From an uncultured Verrucomicrobiota bacterium (GTDB lineage: Bacteria > Verrucomicrobiota > Verrucomicrobiia > Opitutales > Intestinicryptomonadaceae): DNA of 33,607 bases. The DNA is taken from NCBI GenBank assembly GCA_949287395.1, contig CASEFZ010000060.1:1-33607 (forward strand), given 5' to 3'. Under the pieces are notes generated by a model that saw nothing but the letters and a program-made list of their open reading frames with translations, did not search any database and was not told where the DNA came from. Numbering within the stretch: position 1 is the stretch's first letter; every line of letters begins with the position of its first letter. Shown here in pieces: positions 1 through 7,320 of the stretch. A program made the position numbers and the translations under genes.

Positions 1-2
1 CA

Positions 3-710
3 CAAAGGCTACAAGTTTGCGAGACAATAGCCGATCTAAGCCATCACAGGATATACGATGTAATTAAGGGCAAGAGACATTGCGATATAGAAGGCGTGCT
101 AATGTCATACAAATGCAGGGAGAAGGTGAAGGTCGTATGCATGGATTTATCAAGTGGATACCGAATCATTGTGAGAAGATGCTTTCCAAATGCGAAGATT
201 GTGGCCGACAGGTTCCATGTGATACGGCTAGTGCTTTATCACTTTATGGAATTTTGCAAGAGTGCGCGGGAAGAAGTAAAGTGGAATAGAAAGCTTACTT
301 ATCCTTTGAGGGAAAGGAAAGATAGGTTAAAGCCGCGAGATAAGGAGCGACTTAAAAGCTTTTTTGAGGGGAATCCGGCAATCGAGCTGGCGTACGAGTT
401 TAAAGAGAAGCTATGCGAGTTACTAAACAAGAAGAGTCAGACGGCAAAGCAATGCAGTGACAACATAAAGAAGTTAAAGGAAATGATGAAGACAATGAGA
501 TATGAAGCGCCGACAGAGTTTGGGAAATTGGCGGAAACGATAAGCGAATGGTTCGCGCCAATAATCAGAATGTGGAGATTTACAAAAAATAACGGAATTA
601 CGGAAGGCTTCCAGCGCAAGATGAAGCTAATCCAACGCCAGGCTTACGGCTATAAAAACTTTGAAAATTATAGATTGAGGGTCCTTGCCCAATGCGGCAT
701 CTTTCACTAA
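3..710 (+). mobile_element. ISL3-family transposase, 3' part (5' end outside window)
   Basis: The reading frame is open from the left edge to a TAA at 708-710, giving about 235 C-terminal residues; a GTG at 96 is only an internal codon. The protein resembles the DDE domain of ISL3 transposases, which cut and paste the element. Visible hallmarks are a 'VKVVCMDLSSGYR' strand with an acidic residue, 'VADRFHVIR' carrying the second catalytic Asp, a Lys/Glu-rich helical insertion, and a C-terminal 'GITEGFQRKMKLIQRQAYGY' segment containing the final Glu. Full ISL3 transposases run to about 400 residues, so the zinc-finger/HTH N-terminus lies outside the window. No frameshift or internal stop is seen in the visible part, so the copy may be intact. 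Family assignment is from motif recognition. Confidence 0.85.
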
Positions 711-736
711 CTTCCACTGACTTTGGTGTTGACCCC
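711..736 (+). repeat. Putative right terminal end of the ISL3 element
   Basis: Directly after the transposase stop, the minus strand reads GGGGTCAACACCAAAGTCAG followed by TGGAAG. A terminus starting with G residues close to the transposase stop is typical of ISL3 elements. The left terminal repeat and the 8-bp target duplication cannot be checked because the left end is outside the window. Confidence 0.5.
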
Positions 737-838
737 TATTTCTTGCCTTTTTAGAGTAAATCCTAGCGCCGGGTTAGCTCTTCCCTTTAGCAGGTCTACT
801 AAGGCGCACCCCGAAGAATATATTGCCACAAGACACAA

Positions 839-879
839 AAAAATCCGCAAAACAGCCAAGATGCGGATTGCGGATTTTT
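839..879 (-). terminator. Rho-independent terminator of the tRNA gene
   Basis: A 12-bp inverted repeat (AAAAATCCGCAA at 839-850 and TTGCGGATTTTT at 868-879) ends, when read on the minus strand, in a run of T. It lies just beyond the 3' end of the minus-strand tRNA. An inner copy of the ATGCGGAT sequence could give a competing fold. Confidence 0.75.
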
Positions 880-888
880 CAAAGTAAA

Positions 889-961
889 TGGGCCGGGTGG
901 GGATCGAACCCACGACCAAACGATTATGAGTCGTCTGCTCTGACCGCTGAGCTACCAGCCC
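889..961 (-). tRNA. tRNA with anticodon CAT (probably tRNA-Ile2, else elongator Met)
   Basis: The 73-nt cloverleaf folds fully. The acceptor GGGCTGG pairs with CCGGCCC with one G-T pair, the D stem is GCTC/GAGC, the anticodon stem GACGA/TCGTT closes the loop CTCATAA, and the T stem is GTGGG/CCCAC with loop TTCGATC. The discriminator is A and CCA is not encoded. The anticodon-arm and variable-loop sequence (GACTCATAATCGTTTGGTCG) is very close to what I recall for bacterial tRNA-Ile2, whose C34 becomes lysidine so that it reads AUA. That would fit the heavy ATA use here. Elongator Met cannot be excluded; an initiator is unlikely because the 1:72 pair is intact. Confidence 0.93.
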
Positions 962-1066
962 TTGATTAATTAGGCCAACATGGATTATTGGCGCGCGACT
1001 TGCAAGCTAAAAATCTCAAAAATAATGTTTAAAAATAAAAAAGCCGCCCTATATATCTGAGACATC

Positions 1067-1546
1067 ATGGAAAAAATTCTGAAGTTAATGCTGGACGGAG
1101 AGCCTCTAAGTACCGAACAGATGGGCAAGATACTGGATATGCCCAAACCCGTTTTGGACGAGGAATTGGCCAAAATGGGAAAAGCTGGGATATTGATAGG
1201 CTGGCGTCCGGTTCTTAATCCCAACGTGGACGGAAGCAAGGTGCATGCCGCTATAGAGCTGCGCATAAGCCCGGAGCGCGACGGTGGTTTCGACAGGCTT
1301 GCGCGGCGCATAAGCGGATTCTCCCAAGTGGACTCGTGTTTCCTTATGAGCGGCGCGTACGATTTGTTGTTATTTGTAAAGGCGGATTCTCTCAAGGGTG
1401 TTGCGAGCTTCGTGTACGAGAAATTGGCCACCATAGGCGGAGTGACATCTACCGCAACCCACTTCTTCCTGAAGACCTACAAGCAGCAGGGTTTTGTTGT
1501 AGGGGGCAGCGAAACAGATGACGACCGTTTGTTGTACTCTCCGTAG
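1067..1546 (+). CDS. Lrp/AsnC-family transcriptional regulator
   Basis: The 159-residue protein has the size and layout of an Lrp/AsnC regulator. An N-terminal winged-helix region (about residues 1-50, with 'LSTEQMGKILDMPKPVL' as helix-turn-helix) is followed by an alpha/beta effector-binding domain (about 60-150, 'HAAIELRISPERDGG' and 'MSGAYDLLLFVKADS'). Such proteins form octamers that bind amino acids and control metabolic genes. It sits 76 bp upstream of a class I aminotransferase on the same strand, an arrangement like the B. subtilis yugG/yugH pair, so it probably controls or shares the physiology of that enzyme. The ATG at 1067 lacks a clear Shine-Dalgarno sequence. The effector is unknown. 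Confidence 0.85.
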   Translation: MEKILKLMLDGEPLSTEQMGKILDMPKPVLDEELAKMGKAGILIGWRPVLNPNVDGSKVHAAIELRISPERDGGFDRLARRISGFSQVDSCFLMSGAYDLLLFVKADSLKGVASFVYEKLATIGGVTSTATHFFLKTYKQQGFVVGGSETDDDRLLYSP

Positions 1547-1622
1547 TTTTTTTCCCGAAAAATTTATTTTTACATAGGGCGGCCGCGCGTTGGCGGCGTC
1601 AAGTTAAACTGGTTTTAATATT

Positions 1623-2804
1623 ATGGAACAATCGAAAGTATCGCAGTTTGTTGCAAAACACGTTATGGACATACCTCGTTCGGGGATACGCGCGTTTTTC
1701 GACATAGCCGCAACAATGAAAGATGCGATTTCCCTTGGTATAGGGGAACCGGATTTTGTCACGCCATGGCACATACGCGAAGCGTCAATTTTTGCGTTGG
1801 AGAAGGGGAAGACTTCCTACACCGACAATTTGGGCCTTTTGCGCTTGCGCCAAGAGATATCAAAATACGTTGCCGACAATTTCGGGGTAAATTACGACGC
1901 CAAGACCGAGATATTGGTTGGCGTCGGCGTTTCCCAGGTGATGGACTGTGTTTTGCGCGCCATAATAAACCCCGGCGACAAAGTGATGTATCACGAGCCC
2001 TGCTTTGTTTCCTACGCGCCGTGCATAAGGCTTTGCTACGGCGTTCCTGTTGTTGTGAACACGAGGCCCGAGGACAACTTTGAAATAAACGTCTCCCAGA
2101 TAAAGCGCGCTTGGCAGCCCGGCTGCAAGGCCATGGTAATAAATTTCCCCACCAATCCAACCGGTGGAGTTGCCACGCGTAAGCAGCTTGAGGAGCTTGC
2201 CGATTTTGTCACCGAAAAGGACATGCTTGTCATAAGCGACGAAATTTATTCCGAGCTTACTTTTGACGGCGAGCACACATCCATAGCCGCCATTCCCGGC
2301 ATGAAGGAGCGCACCGTATTTTTGCACGGTTTTTCAAAGGCCTTTGCCATGACGGGCTTTCGCATTGGGTATGCGTGCGCCCCGCACGAACTTATCGAGG
2401 GCATAATGAAGATACACCAGTTTGAGGTGATGTGCGCGCCCATAGTTTCGCAGCTTGCCGCCGTAGAGGCGCTTGTAAACGGCGGCCCCGACATGCGTTC
2501 CATGCGCGAGCAATACCGGCGCCGCAGGGATTTTATCGTTGCGAGATTCAACGAAATGGGCCTGAGGTGCCACATGCCGAAGGGTACGTTTTACGCATTC
2601 CCGTGCGTCAAGAAATTTGGAATGAGCTCTATGGAATTTGCCAAGTACCTGCTTTCCGAGGCGCGCGTTGCGGTTGTGCCCGGATCGGCATTTGGGGCTT
2701 CGGGAGAGGGGTTCGTGCGCGCGAGCTTTTCGACGAGCTACGAAAATCTAATAGAAGCTTCCGACCGTATGGAGGCGGCTCTGAAGAAGCTTGCCGGAAA
2801 ATAG
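1623..2804 (+). CDS. PLP-dependent class I/II aminotransferase
   Basis: The 393-residue fold-type I aminotransferase probably moves amino groups between an amino acid and a 2-oxo acid in the cytoplasm. Visible landmarks are 'SLGIGEPDF' near the N-terminus, 'NFPTNPTGG' (about 174-182) with the substrate-binding region, 'VISDEIYSEL' with Asp206 and Tyr209 that contact PLP, and 'GFSKAFAMTGFRIGY' with Lys239 as the Schiff-base lysine. The C-terminal arginine expected to bind the alpha-carboxylate lies in 'GFVRASFSTSYEN'. It follows an Lrp-type regulator and its 3' end lies 34 bp before der. The nearest named relatives would be YugH/PatA-like enzymes, but the substrate cannot be read from sequence. 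Confidence 0.9.
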   Translation: MEQSKVSQFVAKHVMDIPRSGIRAFFDIAATMKDAISLGIGEPDFVTPWHIREASIFALEKGKTSYTDNLGLLRLRQEISKYVADNFGVNYDAKTEILVGVGVSQVMDCVLRAIINPGDKVMYHEPCFVSYAPCIRLCYGVPVVVNTRPEDNFEINVSQIKRAWQPGCKAMVINFPTNPTGGVATRKQLEELADFVTEKDMLVISDEIYSELTFDGEHTSIAAIPGMKERTVFLHGFSKAFAMTGFRIGYACAPHELIEGIMKIHQFEVMCAPIVSQLAAVEALVNGGPDMRSMREQYRRRRDFIVARFNEMGLRCHMPKGTFYAFPCVKKFGMSSMEFAKYLLSEARVAVVPGSAFGASGEGFVRASFSTSYENLIEASDRMEAALKKLAGK

Positions 2805-2838
2805 CGCGCATGCAGGCGCGCGCCAATATTGCAGACAG

Positions 2839-4245
2839 ATGTCCGTTGTGAAAGAAATAGTTATAGTTGGGCGTCCCAATGTGGGCAAGAGCAGGCTGTT
2901 CAACAGGCTTCTCGGCAGGAGGGTTTCTATTGTGCACGACTGCCCCGGCGTCACCCGGGACGCGGTGAGCGAAATGTTGTCCGAAGATTTGATGTTGACT
3001 GACACGGGCGGCATGTTTGCGTCGCCAGATCCTTCGGAGATCGGCATTTCGGCGGCGGCCCACAGGCGCGCGGGCGAGGCCCTTGAGGGGGCCGACATGG
3101 TGGTGTTTGTGGTGGATTCACAGGCGGGGCTGACGCCCCTTGACGAGGAGATAGCCGGCGTGTTGAGGAAGTCAGGCAAGCCGGTTGTGCTTGCGGTGAA
3201 TAAAGTTGACGTTCCGGAGCATTCCTCGAGGGCGGACGAATTTTTCGGTTTGGGCTTTGCCGATGTGGCCGAGGTGTCGGCGGAGCACGGTCAGGGAATA
3301 GATGTTCTTGTATCTTTTTTTGAGCGAGATTTTGGGAAGATATTGCCGCCGGGCATGGAGGGCGGCGACAGGATAAAGGTTTGCGTTGTGGGCCGCCCGA
3401 ACGTGGGCAAAAGCTCTATTGTAAACAGATTGCTTGGAGGGGAGCGCCAGATTGTAAGCGAGGTTGCCGGGACAACCCGCGATGCCGTAAAATTCAACAT
3501 AGACATTCCCAGGGAGAACGCCGAACCGATGAAGTTTGTGCTATTCGACACTGCGGGGCTGAAGGCTAAAAACAAAATTGGTACATCGCTGGACTTCCTT
3601 TCAAACGTGCGCACGCGCAAGGTTGTGGAAGGGTGTGATGTGGCGTTTATGGTGCTTGATTCTACAAGCGGCGTGACGGATTTAGACAAGCGCCTTGCGG
3701 GCGAGATAATAGAGGCGGGGGCGTCGGCGATAGTTGTTGTAAACAAATGGGACAAGGCGCGCGGGGCATTTGAATCGGGGACGGTGGGAAACTACAAAAA
3801 TTTGCGCGAGTTCGGAAGGGCTTTCGACGCGTCGGTGAGAAAAATTCTCAATTTTGTGGGGGATTCCAGAATCTATTTTGTGTCGGCCTTGGAGAACAGG
3901 GGAATAGAGGCGCTGTGGAACGCTGCGTACGGCGTCAATAAAAGGGCGCATTCGGCGGTGTCGACGGCAAAGCTGAATAAGATCATGCGCGCGCTGATGG
4001 AGGAAACCCCGCCAAAGTACGTTTCCGGAAGGCGTTTCAAGGCGTACTATGCAGTTAAGGTTTCGTCGCGTCCCTACACGGTGAGGCTGTATTGCAACAA
4101 CGCGTCGATATTGTCGGCCTCGTACAGGAAGTATCTTGTCAACGGCCTCCGCGAGCGTCTGGGGCTTGGCGGCGTTGCGGTAAGTTTGGATTTGGTCGGG
4201 AAGCCGCCAAGGAAGGCGGACGGCAAAACAGCTTCGGAGGAGTAG
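2839..4245 (+). CDS. der: Ribosome biogenesis GTPase Der (EngA)
   Basis: Der has two tandem GTPase domains and a KH-like C-terminal domain, and acts in maturation of the 50S ribosomal subunit. Both G domains are complete. The first has GRPNVGKS at residues 11-18, DTGG at 55-58 and NKVD at 121-124; the second has GRPNVGKS at 185-192, DTAG at 237-240 and NKWD at 302-305. The KH-like domain follows ('MEETPPKYVSGRRFKAYYAV'). At 468 residues the length is normal. I chose ATG 2839 because it places the P-loop next to the N-terminus as in other Der proteins; an in-frame TTG at 2791 would overlap the aminotransferase. It is followed after one base by fmt. Confidence 0.96.
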   Translation: MSVVKEIVIVGRPNVGKSRLFNRLLGRRVSIVHDCPGVTRDAVSEMLSEDLMLTDTGGMFASPDPSEIGISAAAHRRAGEALEGADMVVFVVDSQAGLTPLDEEIAGVLRKSGKPVVLAVNKVDVPEHSSRADEFFGLGFADVAEVSAEHGQGIDVLVSFFERDFGKILPPGMEGGDRIKVCVVGRPNVGKSSIVNRLLGGERQIVSEVAGTTRDAVKFNIDIPRENAEPMKFVLFDTAGLKAKNKIGTSLDFLSNVRTRKVVEGCDVAFMVLDSTSGVTDLDKRLAGEIIEAGASAIVVVNKWDKARGAFESGTVGNYKNLREFGRAFDASVRKILNFVGDSRIYFVSALENRGIEALWNAAYGVNKRAHSAVSTAKLNKIMRALMEETPPKYVSGRRFKAYYAVKVSSRPYTVRLYCNNASILSASYRKYLVNGLRERLGLGGVAVSLDLVGKPPRKADGKTASEE

Positions 4246-4246
4246 A

Positions 4247-5209
4247 ATGAAGGTTGCGTTTTTTGCCTCCGACCCGATTGCGATAGAGAGCATAGAGGCT
4301 CTGCGCAAATCTTCCGAATGGGAGCTTGCGTGCGTGGTTAGCAACCCCGACAAGCCTAAGGGCAGGGGAAAAAAATTGGCGCCGAACGAAGTTTCAGAAT
4401 GGGCGCTGAAAAACGGGGTGGAGCTAATCAGGCCGGAGAAATCTCCAACCCCGGCTGACATGGAAACTCTAAGGCGCCTTGGGGTGGAGATGATAATTGT
4501 GATGGCCTACGGCCATATTTTAAAAAATTGGGTTTTGGAATATTCGCGTTATCCGTGCATTAATTTGCACGCGTCTTTGTTGCCGGATTTGCGCGGGCCC
4601 TCTCCGATAGAGACGGCGGTGGCCCTGGGGTATTCGCGCACCGGAGTCAGCCTGATGCGCATATCTCCGGCAATGGACGAGGGCGATGTCTGCGCGAATG
4701 AAGTTGTGGAAATATCTTATTCCGACACTTCCCTTGATGTCCGCGCAAAAGTGGCGTCGGCAGCGGCGCGCGTGCTGGTGGAAAACTTGGGTGCCGTTGT
4801 GGATGCGTCGGCAAAATTTCAAAAGCAAGATTCCTCGCGCGCGACATACACGCGCAAACTTACGCCGGCAGACTTGCTGCTGGATTTCAGAAAAAGCGCG
4901 GACGAATTGCGCAACAGAATACGCGCGTTTGGATGCGGCGTCTTTGAATATTGCGGAGCGCGCTATAAAGTTGGTTCGTCGCGCGTGATCGACGGCGAAA
5001 TTCAAAATGCGCGCTGCGGAAAAATACTTGAAGCTTCGGCCTGCGGAGGCTTTAAAATAGCGTGTGCGCGGGGCACGCTTGAAATTTTGCAAATACAAAA
5101 ACCGTGCGCAAAAATGATGTGCGTGCGGGACTTTTTTCTCGGGGCAAACTTTTGTGAATCTGAAGTGCTGGAGAGTTTTGATAACGAAAATCTGATTCGC
5201 GGAATTTAA
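4247..5209 (+). CDS. fmt: Methionyl-tRNA formyltransferase
   Basis: Fmt formylates the methionine on initiator tRNA using 10-formyl-tetrahydrofolate. The 320-residue protein has the formyltransferase fold with the catalytic set Asn106, His108 ('CINLHASLLP') and Asp144 ('SPAMDEGD'), at the same numbers as in the E. coli enzyme. The C-terminal tRNA-binding domain starts near 'YTRKLTPADLLLDF'. The loop after HASLLP reads DLRGPSPIE, where many Fmt proteins have RWRGAAPIQ; the change is probably tolerated because the catalytic residues are intact. The ATG follows the der stop by one base (TAG-A-ATG), so the two are surely co-transcribed and perhaps translationally coupled. No terminator is evident after the stop. 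Confidence 0.96.
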   Translation: MKVAFFASDPIAIESIEALRKSSEWELACVVSNPDKPKGRGKKLAPNEVSEWALKNGVELIRPEKSPTPADMETLRRLGVEMIIVMAYGHILKNWVLEYSRYPCINLHASLLPDLRGPSPIETAVALGYSRTGVSLMRISPAMDEGDVCANEVVEISYSDTSLDVRAKVASAAARVLVENLGAVVDASAKFQKQDSSRATYTRKLTPADLLLDFRKSADELRNRIRAFGCGVFEYCGARYKVGSSRVIDGEIQNARCGKILEASACGGFKIACARGTLEILQIQKPCAKMMCVRDFFLGANFCESEVLESFDNENLIRGI

Positions 5210-5672
5210 AAAAAATTTGTGGATATAAAAATTTTTTGTTGCCAATCATAAAAAAAGATAGGATATAAAATATACAGACAGTCAGGACGGCGTGTTAATT
5301 TTTTTTATGTCGGTTGTCGGCTCTTGTTTTTTTCGCGGATAGATGAGTTTTGATTCAGAGAGTTTTTCAGAACGGACATTTGGCAATGATGTTCGTGTGG
5401 GGTTGTCTCTCTCTCGGAAAAAATTTTTAAGCGCGCAATTTGTTCCCGGCTTTTTTGGCGCGCGCGCTGGTGGCGCGGGATTTCCTTTTTTGGCTTGGTG
5501 CCGTTTTTGCTTTTTCTACGTTGCGGATTTTTTTGGAACTAATCGGAAAGAATTCATTTCGAAAGGTTCTGGTATTTATTGCGCGAGGCGCGAATCGGGG
5601 TTCGGGTTTTATCCGGACAAAATTTGCGTTCTTGTGTGATTCAAACACCAACAATAAAAACACCAAGAAATC
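5210..5672. other. Non-coding stretch between fmt and the histone-like gene
   Basis: This 463-bp stretch starts very A/T-rich with homopolymer runs and becomes mixed. A 98-codon plus-strand frame at 5343-5639 has an unnatural Phe/Ser/Arg-rich composition and no recognisable domain, so I do not call it. The promoter of the histone-like gene must lie here, but I cannot place convincing -35 and -10 boxes. Confidence 0.5.
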
Positions 5673-5978
5673 ATGGCTAAGAAAGTAGTAAAGAAAGCTC
5701 CGGCTAAGAAAGTAGTTGCTAAGAAGGCTCCCGCCAAGAAGGCGGTTGCTAAGAAAGCTCCGGCCAAGAAAGTTGCGGCTAAGAAAGCCCCGGCTAAGAA
5801 AGCTCCTGCTAAGAAGGCGGTTGCCAAGAAAGCCCCGGCCAAGAAGGTTGCGGCTAAGAAGGCCCCTGCCAAGAAGGCTTGCGCAAAGAAAGCATGCGCC
5901 AAGAAGGCTTGCGCTACAAAGAAGTGCTCGCTCAAAAAGGCTCCTGCTAAGAAGTGCGGCTGCTCTTGCAAAAAGTAG
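5673..5978 (+). CDS. Histone H1-like Lys/Ala/Pro-rich DNA-binding protein with Cys-rich tail
   Basis: The 101-residue protein is built almost entirely of degenerate 'AKKAPAKKV' and '[10 protein letters not shown]' units, like the C-terminal tail of histone H1 and the chlamydial Hc2 type of nucleoid proteins. It should be highly basic, disordered and bind DNA without sequence preference, compacting the nucleoid. Unusually, the last 35 residues carry seven cysteines ('[19 protein letters not shown]' and 'KKCGCSCKK'), suggesting disulfide cross-linking or metal binding. The gene is a tandem DNA repeat of AAG-rich units. It stands alone with long spacers and a strong terminator, as expected for an abundant, separately transcribed gene. 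The in-phase antisense frame is a mirror artefact. The family name is certain only at the level of composition. Confidence 0.88.
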   Translation: MAKKVVKKAPAKKVVAKKAPAKKAVAKKAPAKKVAAKKAPAKKAPAKKAVAKKAPAKKVAAKKAPAKKACAKKACAKKACATKKCSLKKAPAKKCGCSCKK

Positions 5979-6006
5979 TAGCTTTGCAGCGAAATTTATT
6001 TCTCCG

Positions 6007-6038
6007 ACATTCCCCGTTATTCGGGGAATGTTTTTTTT
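6007..6038 (+). terminator. Rho-independent terminator of the histone-like gene
   Basis: A perfect 10-bp stem (ACATTCCCCG at 6007-6016 and CGGGGAATGT at 6022-6031) with a 5-nt loop leads into a run of eight T starting at 6031. It lies 28 bp after the stop codon. Confidence 0.93.
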
Positions 6039-6614
6039 GATGCCTGCTTTTTGATTTTACAATAGGCGGCTGAAAAATCCTTCGGGATCATCCTTGCGCA
6101 GATGGTCCGCTGCATAAGCCGAAAAAAGTTTGTGTCAGCGCGTTGGAAAAATTTTGCGCCTGCGAATTGCAGGACAGTTTTAGATGGTGCGCGCAACTTG
6201 AGGTTTTAGATTGCAAAACTGAAATATTTCAATTCTGCCAAAGTTGAAAATTTTACAATTGCGGTTTGGACAAAGGCCAAATCCTTTCGGTCTGTTTCGG
6301 AAAAAATTTGCCTGCGCGCTTGTGCCAAAAATTTTTTCGCTTTGTTTTTGAGTACCGAAATTTATTTTTCGGCAAAGGCGGTTGCAAAGTTGGGTGTTTT
6401 TTGCGGTGAGGTAAAACGCCTGCGTTGCCAAGTTCCGCGGGCGAGCTTGCGCTTTTTGAATTTGCGGCAAGGCCCGAAGCGCGGTTAACTTTTTTATCGG
6501 GGAAAATATTGGCGCACTAATATTACGAATCCATTGAGTTTGAATGCGGTTTTTGCGCATTTGATTGGACTGGCGGACTACGTTTTTAGAGCCGACAATT
6601 GCGCAAATAAGTGC
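6039..6614. other. Non-coding stretch between two convergent terminators
   Basis: About 575 bp lie between the terminator of the histone-like gene and that of the bacterioferritin gene. A minus-strand frame at 6180-6635 (151 codons) overlaps the bacterioferritin terminator and is rich in Asn, Gln, Arg and Lys with no recognisable motif, so I regard it as chance. Short A/T tracts such as AAAATTTT recur. I see no tRNA, tmRNA, 6S RNA or RNase P signature. Confidence 0.5.
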
Positions 6615-6647
6615 AAAAAACGCGCGCCAAACCAATATGGGCGCGCG
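6615..6647 (-). terminator. Rho-independent terminator of the bacterioferritin gene
   Basis: Read on the minus strand, the stem CGCGCGCC (6640-6647) pairs with GGCGCGCG (6621-6628) across an 11-nt loop and is followed by six T (6615-6620). It lies 27 bp after the bacterioferritin stop codon. Confidence 0.88.
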
Positions 6648-6674
6648 GTGTAAAGAAGAGGGTTTTTATGCAAA

Positions 6675-7178
6675 TCAGTTCACTTTTGGGTCTTCCTGGG
6701 CGGCCTCTTTTGAGCCTTCCAAGGCCTGCAGCGCAAGGTACGAAGCCCCGAACTTGTCAACGTTGCCAGATTCCGTTTCAAATATGTCGAGGTGGGATTC
6801 CTCCTCTTTGGTGAGAGATTCAAACAGGCTCTTGGTTGCGCTGTCGGAGTTCTCTGTCGATTCTTTAGCAAAGGCGTTGTAAGCGTCTACGCTTCCTTGC
6901 TCAAGTTCCATTGCGTACTTTAGCATTTCGGATACATCCGTTATTTTCTTTACCGCACCCGAATGGCGCATGTCAACGTCACCTCCCAAAAACAGAATCC
7001 TCTGGGCCAGCCTGTCCACATGGTGCATCTCTACAATTGAAATGCGAAGAAAGATTTTTGAAAGCGGTTCGTAACCCAAATTTTCGCAGTGAAAATGGAA
7101 ATACAGGTATTGTTCTGTCGCAAGCAGTTCGTCGGCGACGGCCTTGTTTAGCATATTTATGCTTTTTTGCTTATCCAT
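6675..7178 (-). CDS. bfr: Bacterioferritin (ferritin-like di-iron protein)
   Basis: Bacterioferritin stores iron in a 24-subunit shell and detoxifies Fe(II) and peroxide. This 167-residue protein is a four-helix-bundle ferritin with the di-iron ligands in place: Glu17 ('LLATEQYLYF'), Glu50 and His53 ('VEMHHVDRLAQRI'), Glu93 ('ELEQGS'), and Glu126 and His129 ('EEESHLDIFE'). Met51 matches the Met52 that binds haem between E. coli subunits, favouring Bfr over plain ferritin. I chose the ATG at 7178 because it has a good AAGGAG 7 nt upstream (7186-7191) and gives the family length; an in-frame extension to 7244 would lack support. It is a single-gene unit with its own terminator, and no bacterioferritin-associated ferredoxin gene is adjacent. 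Confidence 0.92.
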   Translation of the reverse strand: MDKQKSINMLNKAVADELLATEQYLYFHFHCENLGYEPLSKIFLRISIVEMHHVDRLAQRILFLGGDVDMRHSGAVKKITDVSEMLKYAMELEQGSVDAYNAFAKESTENSDSATKSLFESLTKEEESHLDIFETESGNVDKFGASYLALQALEGSKEAAQEDPKVN

Positions 7179-7292
7179 GCTCCAACTCCTTTCGTTCTCA
7201 CATATGCGGTTAATTCCGTACGTCCATGCCCAAAAGCCGGACAACCGTGAGTAAGGCTATACGGATTGAAAAATATTCCAAGCAAAAGTTCC

Positions 7293-7320
7293 AAAAAGCC
7301 GGCTATTTTTCCGACGGCTT
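7293..7320 (-). terminator. Possible terminator overlapping the stop of the HtrA-like gene
   Basis: On the minus strand AAGCCG (7315-7320) pairs with CGGCTT (7296-7301), followed by T residues down to 7293. The first arm is made of the last codons of the protease gene and the stop codon falls in the loop. The stem is only 6 bp, so the call is tentative. Confidence 0.45.

Noticed and set aside
5343..5639. Plus-strand frame of 98 codons before the histone-like gene
   Set aside because: Phe/Arg/Ser-rich composition, no domain, no ribosome binding site, and an overlapping frame of equal quality in another phase.
5609..5971. Minus-strand frame of 120 codons with a repeated hydrophobic AGAFLA pattern
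   Set aside because: It is the exact antisense of the lysine/alanine repeats of the histone-like gene. The repeat is in phase on both strands, so the mirror frame stays open by necessity.
6180..6635. Minus-strand frame of 151 codons
   Set aside because: It starts inside the bacterioferritin terminator hairpin and has an Asn/Gln/Lys/Arg-rich translation with no recognisable motif.
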